In this document: piece by piece, positions 9,325-17,302 of the stretch
Layout of the letters: each line of letters begins with the position of its first letter
How positions within the stretch are numbered: the first letter of the stretch is position 1
Assembly: GCF_014641555.1 (NCBI RefSeq)
Contig: NZ_BMHY01000005.1
Span: 64,011 to 128,010, forward strand
Origin: Paenibacillus radicis (ex Gao et al. 2016)
Lineage (GTDB): Bacteria; Bacillota; Bacilli; Paenibacillales; Paenibacillaceae
Direction of reading: 5' to 3'
Length of the DNA stretch: 64,000 nt
Position numbers and translations under genes: made by a program
The notes under the pieces: model-generated
Seen by the model: the letters and a program-made list of their open reading frames with translations, nothing else
What the model was told of the DNA's origin: nothing
The model's database searches: none

Positions 9325-10698
9325 ATGGGATTATTCGATGACGATTTCTATTCCACGAAAGTATCAAGGCGCGCACGTTCTTCCCATCGGAAGGACGATC
9401 GGCTTTTTTCCAATAGACGCGGCGGCCGCAACTGGTCGAATGTCCGCATAGCATTTATTTCTTCTTTTACGAGCGCGGTTGCTGCAGTGCTGTTGTTTTC
9501 CGTGTTTGTCGGCGGCGGTCATAACGGTGGCGGCACCGGTACAAGCGCAACAGCGGCTGCAACGGTAGCCGCCAGCGATTCGCTGGAGCAGCGGACGATT
9601 CAGGCATCGGCAAAGGTGAGGCCGGCGGTTGTCAGCATCGTGAATGAACAGCGTTTCCCTTATGGGTTTGGCTCAGTACCCGAAGATGACGATAACGGCG
9701 GAGGCGATGGTGCCACCGATGATTCGAAGGGGAATAAGGGATCAGGTAGCGAAGGAACGCTTCAGGAGGCTGGCGTAGGTTCTGGCGTTATTTTCAAGAA
9801 ACAGGACGGCAAAGCTTACATTATTACGAACTATCATGTTGTGGTTGGTGCGGAGTCGGTGAAGGCGATTCTCGTGAACGGTGAGCGCAGAGACGCCCGT
9901 GTTGTGGGACAGGACCAGATTACCGATCTTGCGGTGCTGGAGATTGATGCGAAGGGCATTGACGCGGTTGCGGAGATCGGTGATTCATCCGGTTTGCATG
10001 CTGGGGAGTTTGTCATCGCAATCGGCAATCCGCTTGGACTTGGCGATTCACTGTCGATGGGCATTGTGAGCAAGACGCGGCAAATCGTGCCGGTGTCCTT
10101 GAATCAGGATGGCGTCTACGACTGGGAGCAGGAAGTGATCCAAGTGGATGCTTCCATTAACCAAGGCAACAGCGGCGGACCGCTGATTGATCTGAATGGC
10201 CGCGTTGTCGGCATTAACAGCATGAAGATCGCAGATATCGGCGTGGAAGGGCTTGGCTTCGCCATCCCGATCAACAATGCGATGCCGATTATCGATAGTC
10301 TGATGGCTAAAGGGTACGTGCCTCGTCCGTACTTGGGCGTATATACGATGGATTTGGAGCAATACTTTGCTCAGCAAGGGGCAGCAGGCTCCGAGGGCGG
10401 TTCCGGAGATACGGAAGGCGGATCGGATGCAGAAGAGCCGGTGCTTAAGCTGCCGGATGAGATTTTATCGGGCGTTATTGTGCTGGAGGCAGTAGGACCG
10501 GCCAAGGATGCCGGACTGAAGTTCAACGATGTCATTACGAAGCTCGACAAGCAGAGTATCGGAAGCACGATGCAGCTGCGCAAATATTTGTACGGCAAGA
10601 AAAAGATCGGCGATGAGATCGAAATTACGTACTATCGCGACGGCAAGGTGAAAACCGCGAAGTTCAAGCTGAGCGAGAAGACGAATGAAGATGATTAA
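9325..10698 (+). CDS. htrC: HtrA/DegP-like membrane serine protease
   Basis: Envelope quality-control protease. The 457 residues have a cytoplasmic basic N-terminus, one transmembrane helix (about 44-65), a Gly/Ala-rich linker, a trypsin-like protease domain with His171 (NYHVVV), Asp201 (ITDLAVLEI) and Ser283 (GNSGGPL), and a C-terminal PDZ domain (about 340-450). An acidic Gly/Ser-rich insert lies between the protease and PDZ domains. Position at the end of the wal locus matches Bacillus htrC (yyxA). GAGAGGAGCG precedes ATG 9325. All catalytic residues are present. The symbol is assigned by synteny; it is one of several HtrA paralogues normally found in this group. Confidence 0.92.
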   Translation: MGLFDDDFYSTKVSRRARSSHRKDDRLFSNRRGGRNWSNVRIAFISSFTSAVAAVLLFSVFVGGGHNGGGTGTSATAAATVAASDSLEQRTIQASAKVRPAVVSIVNEQRFPYGFGSVPEDDDNGGGDGATDDSKGNKGSGSEGTLQEAGVGSGVIFKKQDGKAYIITNYHVVVGAESVKAILVNGERRDARVVGQDQITDLAVLEIDAKGIDAVAEIGDSSGLHAGEFVIAIGNPLGLGDSLSMGIVSKTRQIVPVSLNQDGVYDWEQEVIQVDASINQGNSGGPLIDLNGRVVGINSMKIADIGVEGLGFAIPINNAMPIIDSLMAKGYVPRPYLGVYTMDLEQYFAQQGAAGSEGGSGDTEGGSDAEEPVLKLPDEILSGVIVLEAVGPAKDAGLKFNDVITKLDKQSIGSTMQLRKYLYGKKKIGDEIEITYYRDGKVKTAKFKLSEKTNEDD

Positions 10699-10904
10699 GG
10701 GTTGAAGCGGGCAGGCTAGTTGTAGAAATTGTGGAAGTTTGCTCAGTGATGCTTATCGGCGTATGTACTCGCTGTATTTGCGGCTCGTTCAGTTCATTGA
10801 CTGATGCAGTCGGCTGTAATGGAGTATTTATTGCTGTAGTGCAGTGTAATCCCCGTATGGTTAGTTTTGAGTAATCATCAGGTCAAGCCGGGAAGGAAGA
10901 ACGT

Positions 10905-11855
10905 ATGAACGCGATAGAGAAAAGAATTGAGGAGCTGTACCGCTATAACCCGGATTTGACGCCGCCAGTTGATCTGGATGCGTTCTGGCAGCGGACTTTC
11001 CAAGAGGCGGCGATGCGTCCGCTTCACGGGATGAGAGTATTGACGGAGACGCCTTTTCCGGCGGTTGACGTGTATTATGTCACTTATGAAGGTTATGACG
11101 ACACCCCATTGAAGGGCTGGTATATCGTACCACGGTTTATGGACGGCATGGGACCCTTGCCTTGCGTAGTAGTCTTTCACGGCTATACAGGCGGTAAAGG
11201 CTATCCTGAAGAGTATGCAGATTGGGCGCTGCTCGGCATGGCTGTGTTCGCTGTTGATGTTCGCGGCCAAGGCGGCGAAACCGGAAACCGGATGGACAGC
11301 GAATATGGCATGACCAAGGGCTGGCTGACGCAGGGGATTTTGGACAAGGACCAGTTCTACTATAGAGCGATTACGGTAGATGCGTTGAAGGCACTGGAAT
11401 GGGCGGCGGAGCAGCCTGAGATTGATCCATCGCGAATTGCGGTATACGGCGATAGCCAAGGCGGAGGGCTCAGCCTGATGATGGCGGCGCTAAGCAATGT
11501 GCCGGCGGCTGTCGTGGCGAACATTCCGAACATGTGCCATATGGATTTTGGCATTTTAAACTCAACCAGCTCGTTGCAGGAAGCGGCTGAATTTGTTCAT
11601 CGTTCGCCCCAGCATCTGAACGCGGTATTGAAGACGTTGAGTTACTTCGACATGGTGCATCTCGCCGAGATGATCGAAGTGCCGGTGATGATGTCGGTTG
11701 GTTTGAAGGATACGGTATGTATGCCGGAGACGATATTTGCGGCGTACAACCGCATCCCGTCGGAGAAGGCGCTCAACATTTATCCGTTCACGGGCCATCA
11801 GGTGAGCAGCTATCAGAAGCGGCAAGCGATGGAGTTTTTGAAGAAGCATTTGTGA
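10905..11855 (+). CDS. CE7 acetyl xylan esterase / cephalosporin-C deacetylase family
   Basis: Alpha/beta hydrolase of carbohydrate esterase family 7 (316 residues, the usual length), which removes acetyl groups from short xylo-oligosaccharides and cephalosporin C. The family signatures are visible: VDVRGQGG (about 124-131), GDSQGGG with nucleophile Ser184, and a C-terminal catalytic His in FTGHQ, where most members have His-Glu. There is no signal peptide, so it is cytoplasmic. GGAAGGAAG precedes ATG 10905. A 16-unit 12-bp repeat and a terminator follow the stop. Reading one frame over from residue ~271, the DNA stays open into the repeat. Confidence 0.9.
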   Translation: MNAIEKRIEELYRYNPDLTPPVDLDAFWQRTFQEAAMRPLHGMRVLTETPFPAVDVYYVTYEGYDDTPLKGWYIVPRFMDGMGPLPCVVVFHGYTGGKGYPEEYADWALLGMAVFAVDVRGQGGETGNRMDSEYGMTKGWLTQGILDKDQFYYRAITVDALKALEWAAEQPEIDPSRIAVYGDSQGGGLSLMMAALSNVPAAVVANIPNMCHMDFGILNSTSSLQEAAEFVHRSPQHLNAVLKTLSYFDMVHLAEMIEVPVMMSVGLKDTVCMPETIFAAYNRIPSEKALNIYPFTGHQVSSYQKRQAMEFLKKHL

Positions 11856-11869
11856 GGATAGTTGCGTGC

Positions 11870-12064
11870 GAGCAGCTGTGTGAGCAGTTGCAAGAGCAAC
11901 TGCAAGAGCAACTGCAAGAGCAACTGCAAGAGCGGCTGCAAGAGCAACTGCAAGAGCAACTACAAGAGCAACTACAAGAGCGGCTGCAAGAGCAACTGCA
12001 AGAGCAACTGTAAGAGTAGCTACAAGAGCAACAACTACAAGAGCAGCTGTGAGTGCAATTGTGT
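11870..12064 (+). repeat. 12-bp tandem repeat, 16 units
   Basis: Sixteen units of consensus GAGCAACTGCAA start 15 bp after the esterase stop. Fourteen are exactly 12 bp, one (12026-12040) is 15 bp through an extra CAA, and the outer units are degenerate. A variant GAGCGGCTGCAA recurs 48 bp apart (11930 and 11978), suggesting a 48-bp higher-order duplication. The array is open in one frame as Glu-Gln-Leu-Gln repeats and in another as Cys-Lys-Ser-Asn repeats. A terminator follows at once, so it lies in the 3' untranslated part of the esterase transcript. Confidence 0.95.
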
Positions 12065-12067
12065 GGG

Positions 12068-12095
12068 GCGCGTCCTGGGGGACGCGCTTTTTTTT
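12068..12095 (+). terminator. Rho-independent terminator
   Basis: GCGCGTCC (12068-12075) pairs perfectly with GGACGCGC (12080-12087), followed by eight T. It ends the esterase transcript after the tandem repeat. Confidence 0.92.
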
Positions 12096-12207
12096 GTTGG
12101 TTGTTGGCTGGCGGGCGATGTGATGCAGAAGTGGTGTGGATGCGGGATGTAGTAATGATGGGAGATGTGGGCAGGGATACAAGTAGATAAGAGGGGTGGA
12201 GATGGAG

Positions 12208-12396
12208 CAAAATGTAAAAGTACATGTTGTTCGAGGTGAAATGGGCTGTTTGGGGGCCTCAAAATGCAAAAGTGCATTTTGATTGGCGGATTTGGCGGGA
12301 AATGAGCTGTATTTGGCCATTTCACCTGCACTTTTGCATTTTGAACGGCAAAAACGGTGATTTGAGGGAGATTGAAATGCATTTTTACATTTCGAG
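12208..12396 (+). repeat. Cluster of four related palindromic repeats
   Basis: Four copies of a palindrome-like motif with core AAAATGCAAAAGTGCATTTT lie at about 12208-12229 (variant with TGTAAAAGTACA), 12261-12280 (most perfect), 12328-12343 (inverted half copy) and 12373-12396 (variant TGCATTTTTACA). The stretch 12096-12538 has no convincing gene; the chance reading frames across it are built from the repeats themselves. The function is unknown; a dispersed palindromic element is the simplest reading. Confidence 0.7.
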
Positions 12397-12538
12397 GATG
12401 GCGGATGGCAAGGTTGGGGAGCAGAAATGCTGGGAATAGGGCGAGTGGAAGTCTTTTTCCCTTCACAGGCATGTGGAAATTCTGCTATGCTTGGGGTAGA
12501 TTATTAAACCACGGCTAAGAAAGAGGAATCGACATCAT

Positions 12539-12706
12539 ATGTATTGTGTATGCAAACAACATGTAGAGCTGGCTATTGATAAATTTGTGGACGAGTATGA
12601 GGATGCGCCTGATATCGTTGACTTGGAAAAAACTGAATTTGCGGACTGGGATCCTCCGCGCAGCTGTGATCTGTGCGAGCAAGGCGCCGAGTTCCTGGTG
12701 GTGTAG
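12539..12706 (+). CDS. yyzF: CxxH/CxxC zinc-binding-type small protein (YyzF-like)
   Basis: A 55-residue protein starting [10 protein letters not shown]. It has a CxxH pair near the N-terminus (CVCKQH) and a CxxC pair near the C-terminus (SCDLCEQG), the hallmark of the CxxH/CxxC protein family found beside rlmH in Bacilli. The four ligands probably bind zinc; the function is unknown. AAGAGGAA lies at a suitable distance from ATG 12539. The stop is 5 bp from the rlmH start, so the two are probably co-transcribed. The adjacency to rlmH is itself conserved in Bacillus. Confidence 0.88.
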   Translation: MYCVCKQHVELAIDKFVDEYEDAPDIVDLEKTEFADWDPPRSCDLCEQGAEFLVV

Positions 12707-12711
12707 CCGGG

Positions 12712-13191
12712 ATGCATATTCAGATTGCGGCGGTCGGGAAGCTGAAGGAGAAGTATCTAGTGCTTGGCATCGCGGAATATGCCAAGCGTCTCGGGCCTTA
12801 CGTGAAGCTCACGCTCACGGAAGTGCCCGATGAGAAGGCGCCGGAGACGATGAGTCCGGCGGAGGAAGCGATTGTGCGCGAGCGAGAGGGAGAGCGGCTT
12901 CTGGCGCAGCTGAAGCCGGACGCCCATGTTGTCGCGCTCGCGCTGGATGGCGAGCTCTGGTCCAGCGAGGACCTCGCGACCCAGCTCGATAAGTTAGCCA
13001 CGTATGGGCGCAGCCACGTGGCTTTTGTCATTGGCGGGAGCAATGGACTGGCTCCCGCCGTGCTTCAGCGCGCCCAGCAGAAGCTCAGCTTCGGGCGCAT
13101 GACACTGCCGCACCAGCTCATGCGGCTGGTGCTGGTTGAGCAAGTATATAGAGCGGTGAAGATTAATCGGGGGGAACCGTATCACAAATAA
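12712..13191 (+). CDS. rlmH: 23S rRNA pseudouridine-1915 N3-methyltransferase RlmH
   Basis: SPOUT-family methyltransferase that modifies pseudouridine 1915 in helix 69 of 23S rRNA with S-adenosylmethionine. From ATG 12712 the product is exactly 159 residues, the family length. It shows the SAM-binding trefoil-knot motifs [19 protein letters not shown], and the C-terminal [19 protein letters not shown] plus the invariant end RGEPYHK. In-frame codons upstream of 12712 lack family similarity and overlap the preceding gene. The last seven codons are the equivalent of the SCC integration site in staphylococcal rlmH, and copies of them recur downstream at 17045, 22146, 31035 and 50683. Confidence 0.96.
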   Translation: MHIQIAAVGKLKEKYLVLGIAEYAKRLGPYVKLTLTEVPDEKAPETMSPAEEAIVREREGERLLAQLKPDAHVVALALDGELWSSEDLATQLDKLATYGRSHVAFVIGGSNGLAPAVLQRAQQKLSFGRMTLPHQLMRLVLVEQVYRAVKINRGEPYHK

Positions 13192-13192
13192 T
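13171..13192 (+). other. rlmH 3'-end attachment site (attB-like)
   Basis: GAACCGTATCACAAATAA (13174-13191) encodes Glu-Pro-Tyr-His-Lys-stop. In staphylococci the corresponding rlmH codons (Glu-Ala-Tyr-His-Lys-stop) are the core of the SCC insertion site. The four downstream copies in the same orientation identify this as the chromosomal end of a series of direct repeats. That it is used as an attachment site here is inferred from the repeats. Confidence 0.7.
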
Positions 13193-13301
13193 GCTAAAAA
13201 TATAATTTTAAGGTAGTATATTCTTGAATTCGTCTATAGTTATACGCAAGGTCGTTCAAATGGACAGGTCCATTACGCGAAGCGCCATTACGATAAAAAA
13301 C

Positions 13302-13331
13302 TGGTCATAACCAAGCCCTCACTGGTATAAT
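13302..13331 (+). promoter_or_regulatory. Candidate promoter of the IetAS operon
   Basis: TGGTCA (13302-13307) and a perfect TATAAT (13326-13331) are 18 bp apart, 60 bp upstream of the ATPase start. A second candidate overlaps it: TTGATA (13331-13336) and TATTTA (13354-13359), 17 bp apart. The rest of 13192-13390 holds nothing else I can support. Confidence 0.45.
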
Positions 13332-13390
13332 TGATACGGCTGCAATCACATGCTATTTAACGTATATTGATACCGAAAGGATGTGAGAAG

Positions 13391-14377
13391 ATGGCTCGTT
13401 CGGATTTGCTATTAAAGCTTGTTACTGCAGGATCTAATGGCGACAAAAAGATGTTTGAGCGAACTGTAGAAGCACTTATAGCGGAAGAGAGAAACAAGCA
13501 ACACCATGTGCTAGCCGACAGATTGGCGGAAGGACTTAGGTCGTCTGCTCCGTCCAAAGAGGTGTCAAGGTTTATGAATGAAGGAATTAGAAATCTCTTT
13601 CATGAAGTGGTTCCGAATCGCGAAATAAATGATTTGTTGCTATCAGATAGTGTGCTTCAAGTATGTAATGAACTCATCGAAGAACAACATAGAAGCGATT
13701 TACTTCGCGCATATAACCTTGAACCACGGCATCGAGTAATATTAACTGGCCCACCTGGGAACGGAAAGACTTCTTTAGCAGAGGCAATTGCAACTGCTTT
13801 AATGGTTCCAATGTTTAGCGTAAGATATGAAGGAATCATTGGGAGTTACTTAGGGGAAACGGCAAACCGACTAAATAAATTATTTGATTATATTCGCTCA
13901 CAGCGGTGTGTTTTATTCTTTGATGAATTTGATGCGATAGGTAAAGAACGCGGAGATAAACACGAGACAGGTGAGATTAAGCGCGTTGTAAGTTCTCTGT
14001 TATTACAAATTGATGACTTACCAAGCCATGTAGTTGTTGTAACAGCAACAAATCATCAGGAACTATTAGATCGAGCTGTATGGAGAAGATTTCAGATTAG
14101 AGTGGAGCTGCCTAAGCCACAAAAAGCACAAATTATAAGCTGGTTTGACAGATTACAGAAACGCTACAAAGAGCCAGTTGGTATAACATCTAGGACAGTA
14201 AGTGATAAGTTGTATGGGCTAAGTTTTGCTGAACTTGAACAGTTTGAGCTAGACGTACAAAGAAGATATATACTAACACTACCTGCTCCCGATATAAAAT
14301 CCATCATCCGAGATCGACTTAAACAATGGGAGTTACGTAGTACTCATACTATAGATGACACTCGGGGTGAAGAATAA
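13391..14377 (+). CDS. ietA: AAA+ ATPase of an IetAS-type defence pair
   Basis: Central AAA+ ATPase, 328 residues from ATG 13391 (AAAGGATGTGAG upstream; an in-frame TTG at 13367 lacks a site). Walker A is GPPGNGKT at 120-127, Walker B is CVLFFDEFDAI, sensor 1 is VVVTATNHQ, and an arginine-finger candidate occurs in RAVWRRFQIRVELP. The N-terminal ~100 residues are helical and family-specific. It overlaps the following subtilisin-like gene by one base (TAATG). AAA ATPase plus subtilase pairs of this layout are known as ietA/ietS, first described as a Ti-plasmid stability system and later listed among anti-phage systems. The pair is visibly more A+T-rich than rlmH. The role in phage defence is by family analogy. 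Confidence 0.82.
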   Translation: MARSDLLLKLVTAGSNGDKKMFERTVEALIAEERNKQHHVLADRLAEGLRSSAPSKEVSRFMNEGIRNLFHEVVPNREINDLLLSDSVLQVCNELIEEQHRSDLLRAYNLEPRHRVILTGPPGNGKTSLAEAIATALMVPMFSVRYEGIIGSYLGETANRLNKLFDYIRSQRCVLFFDEFDAIGKERGDKHETGEIKRVVSSLLLQIDDLPSHVVVVTATNHQELLDRAVWRRFQIRVELPKPQKAQIISWFDRLQKRYKEPVGITSRTVSDKLYGLSFAELEQFELDVQRRYILTLPAPDIKSIIRDRLKQWELRSTHTIDDTRGEE

Positions 14378-16941
14378 TGGCAGAAAGACCACTACTAATC
14401 TTCCCAGCACCAAGCGAAACTGGCAGAGAGAAAAAGGGGAATAATATACCTAGGACTCATTTCCCAGGCGTACAGAGGCAAATTGATCGCATTGAGCCAA
14501 TTTTCTCAAGGTTGGAAGATGCATTTGATAGTCAGCGAGCACATTTAGCTACGACATTAACAGGTGCAATTCCTGAGCAAGCTATAGTTTTTGAAACAAT
14601 TGGAACAATAGAAGATTTTATAAATGCTGTAAAGCTGATTGATGGTTTAGAGTGGTTAGCAGAATGGGAACAGAATTTTGATCCAGACGATGATTTCTAT
14701 ATTGTAGACGAAGGCGAGCCCACTGATAAGAAATTAGGGGGACGCCTATTTTTGATTATGTCAGATCAACGGGCAATTACCGAATTGCGATCACTTTGGG
14801 AGAGATATAAGAATGGAGATGGTCTCCCACGGGGAAAGGGAAGGTTTAAAGGTTTATTCACACAGTTAAAAAATATACGTCTTTGGGACATTTCAGATCG
14901 ATTCAGAGGCACTGGGCTTGAACTTGATTGGAAAGATAAGATGGAGCAAGGAGAAGAACGAATTCGATTTGAAGTAGAGCTATGGTTTCGTTCGAGTGCT
15001 GATAAACGGCGAGAAGTTGTAAGCGAGATCAGAACACTGCTACAAAACGTTTCAGGCGCGATAATCACTGAGACGGCTATTCAACATATCTCTTATCATG
15101 CCCTCTTAATTGAAGCTAGAATTGAAATCTTTCATGATCTAAGCCAAAATAGTAACGTCCAATTACTTCGGGCTGATAGCGTAATGTTTTTCCGCCCAGT
15201 AGGTCAAGCAATAATCCAGCTTCCAAATGGCGAGCCTGAATTAGATGGGAGTATAGATAACGAAAGTGTAGAAATTATTCAGGAGCCTATCGTAGCACTA
15301 TTTGATGGCGTGCCGCTGTCCAATCATATGATGTTGAAAGAACGAATAATCATTGACGACCCTGATGATTTTGAAAGTCGGTATCAAGCGCATGAGCGAA
15401 TTCATGGTACTACAATGGCATCGTTAATTATTCATGGTGAAATCGATAGAAGCGAGACTTCGTTGAATAGATCGGTATATGTTCACCCAATTCTTACTCC
15501 TTTAAGGGGATTTCGTGACACGATACATGAATGTATCCCAGACAACATTCTGCCAGTAGATATTATCCACCGTGCTGTGAGACGAATGTTTGAAGGTGAA
15601 GGGGAAATGGGTCCAACAGCTCCTAAAGTGAAAATAATCAATCTCTCAATAGGGGATGCAGCAAGACCTTTTGATTTCTCTGTTAGCCCGTGGGCCAGAC
15701 TATTGGATTGGTTATCTTATAAATATAGAGTGCTGTTTATCGTCAGCACGGGTAACTATGTAGGTGATATTAATCTAAATATGCCAACCTCCGAGGTAAG
15801 GGGGTTAACGGCTGAAGATCTATCGGCAGAAGTTGTTAAATCAATACATAGTACTTCTCATGACAGAAGATTACTGTCCCCATCTGAGGCAATCAATTGT
15901 ATTACCGTTGGGGCATTGCATGATGATTCATCTACAATTGCGTATTTAGGATTTAGGAAAGAGCTTATTTCACATTTGCCAATGGTAAGTCCTATGAGTC
16001 GATTCGGGCTCGGCTATCGGAGATCCATTAAGCCTGAAATTGTTATGAGCGGCGGTCGACAGCTTTATTTAGAGGGTATAGGTAATGAGCATTATAAATT
16101 AACTGCAACGCTGATGGCACCTGGTCATAAGGTCGCTTATCCCAAAAAAGAAGGCGATCTTAATTCATTTGCATACACAAGAGGCACGAGTAATGCAGCG
16201 GCGCTAGCTACGAGAACAGCGGCAATCATTTACGATTCATTGAAGGAGCAATTTGATACTGAAGGTACTACCTTTGAATTAATAGAAGCAAATGTTGCAG
16301 TGTTAATTAAGGCCTTACTAGTGCATGGAGCAAGCTGGAACACGATTTATTCATCGTTAGAGCAGTTGCTGGGTCAGGATCGAAGAGAGAGATTTAAGGA
16401 TCGTGTTGTTCCAAGATTAGTGGGCTATGGATTAGTGGACGCATACAAGGTATATGAATGTACAGAACAACGAGCCACATTATTTGGAGTAAACACGTTG
16501 ACGAAAGAAAAAGCACATATCTATTCTGTGCCGCTTCCTCCATCACTCAGTAGTAAAACGATAAAGAGAAGGCTAACCATTACACTGGCGTGGTTCTCTC
16601 CAATAAACTCAAATGATCAAAAATACCGACAAGGGCAGCTGTGGTTTGATCCCCCAGCAGAAGAGTTAGCACTAAAAAGAGTCGAAGCTGATTGGACTGC
16701 AGTACGTAGAGGGACAGTCCAACATGAAATTCTTGAGGGTGATCGAGCAATGCCGTTTGTTGACGGGGACATGCTTCAAATTAAAGTTAACTGTAGAGAA
16801 GAAGCAGGAAAGCTTAACGTGGAAGTTCCCTATGCGCTGGCTGTCTCATTAGAGGTGGCAGAAGGCGTGGAAATTCCAATCTATAATGAGGTTCGTGAAA
16901 GAATTCGACCACGCGTTGAAGTTCTTCCAAACAATCATTAA
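14377..16941 (+). CDS. ietS: Subtilisin-like (S8) protease of an IetAS-type defence pair
   Basis: An 854-residue cytoplasmic S8-family protease without signal peptide. A family-specific N-terminal region (about 1-290) precedes a catalytic domain with Asp310 (ALFDGVPLS), His343 (RIHGTTMAS), the oxyanion Asn in VSTGNYVG and Ser605 (RGTSNAAAL). A long insert separates His and Ser, and a C-terminal beta-rich region (about 690-854) follows. The triad is complete, so the enzyme is probably active. Its start overlaps the ATPase stop, indicating coupled translation. In the IetAS scheme the ATPase senses or controls the protease, which acts as effector. The target is unknown. A terminator follows directly, and a copy of the rlmH 3' end lies 100 bp beyond. 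Confidence 0.83.
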   Translation: MAERPLLIFPAPSETGREKKGNNIPRTHFPGVQRQIDRIEPIFSRLEDAFDSQRAHLATTLTGAIPEQAIVFETIGTIEDFINAVKLIDGLEWLAEWEQNFDPDDDFYIVDEGEPTDKKLGGRLFLIMSDQRAITELRSLWERYKNGDGLPRGKGRFKGLFTQLKNIRLWDISDRFRGTGLELDWKDKMEQGEERIRFEVELWFRSSADKRREVVSEIRTLLQNVSGAIITETAIQHISYHALLIEARIEIFHDLSQNSNVQLLRADSVMFFRPVGQAIIQLPNGEPELDGSIDNESVEIIQEPIVALFDGVPLSNHMMLKERIIIDDPDDFESRYQAHERIHGTTMASLIIHGEIDRSETSLNRSVYVHPILTPLRGFRDTIHECIPDNILPVDIIHRAVRRMFEGEGEMGPTAPKVKIINLSIGDAARPFDFSVSPWARLLDWLSYKYRVLFIVSTGNYVGDINLNMPTSEVRGLTAEDLSAEVVKSIHSTSHDRRLLSPSEAINCITVGALHDDSSTIAYLGFRKELISHLPMVSPMSRFGLGYRRSIKPEIVMSGGRQLYLEGIGNEHYKLTATLMAPGHKVAYPKKEGDLNSFAYTRGTSNAAALATRTAAIIYDSLKEQFDTEGTTFELIEANVAVLIKALLVHGASWNTIYSSLEQLLGQDRRERFKDRVVPRLVGYGLVDAYKVYECTEQRATLFGVNTLTKEKAHIYSVPLPPSLSSKTIKRRLTITLAWFSPINSNDQKYRQGQLWFDPPAEELALKRVEADWTAVRRGTVQHEILEGDRAMPFVDGDMLQIKVNCREEAGKLNVEVPYALAVSLEVAEGVEIPIYNEVRERIRPRVEVLPNNH

Positions 16942-16947
16942 TGTGAA

Positions 16948-16985
16948 GAGGCACCTGAGATGTCGGTGCCTCCAACTTCTTTTTA
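16948..16985 (+). terminator. Rho-independent terminator
   Basis: GAGGCACC (16948-16955) pairs perfectly with GGTGCCTC (16965-16972), followed by CAACTTCTTTTT. It ends the IetAS operon. The T tract is offset and interrupted, so efficiency may be moderate. Confidence 0.7.
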
Positions 16986-17023
16986 ACAGGGGGATGCGGT
17001 AAATGGAGGCGTCCTCCTGTTAT

Positions 17024-17074
17024 AATTCGCCTTTAGAGCGATACGGTGAACCGTATCATAAGTAGGGCGAAATT
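17024..17074 (+). repeat. rlmH-tag unit 1 (candidate att junction)
   Basis: The core 17048-17065 reads GAACCGTATCATAAGTAG: Glu-Pro-Tyr-His-Lys-stop, preceded by a Gly codon, differing from rlmH itself at three synonymous or stop-codon positions. It is bounded by AATTCGCC (17024-17031) and GGCGAAATT (17066-17074), an inverted repeat. No reading frame enters it from upstream, so it is not the end of a gene. It closes the 3.9-kb IetAS segment. Confidence 0.75.
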
Positions 17075-17302
17075 TAATTAGCAGTACATCTTTAGAAGGA
17101 TTACAGTCTCTTAGGGTTCGAACTATAATGATTTGAACACAAAGAGAGTTGAACAATGAAAAGTGGAGGTGTGCTTGTGTTAGTTATCGATTTGCTAAGT
17201 TCTACAATTCTCAGGAATTGATCTTTAATAGGCTACATGACGCAGTAGCAGTAACGATAGAATAAACTGTAAACCATTGAGAGAGGAGAATAGAGAACAA
17301 CA

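Noticed and set aside
11870-12064. Could the 12-bp array be a CRISPR?
   Set aside because: Units are contiguous 12-mers without spacers and no cas genes are present.
12035-12472. Long minus-strand reading frames across 11788-12472 rich in Cys-Ser or Pro/His
   Set aside because: They are translations of the 12-bp array and the palindromes in antisense, with no ribosome binding site.
13391-16941. Reading the ATPase/subtilase pair as a lantibiotic-processing or proteasome-like housekeeping system
   Set aside because: There is no signal peptide, no peptide precursor and no transporter; the pair is isolated and A+T-rich, matching IetAS-type defence pairs better.
17157-17222. 21-codon ORF before the first SLH protein (starts MKSGGVLVLVIDLL)
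   Set aside because: AAAGAG upstream is only a weak ribosome site, the product is tiny and unrecognised; possible leader peptide but not supportable.
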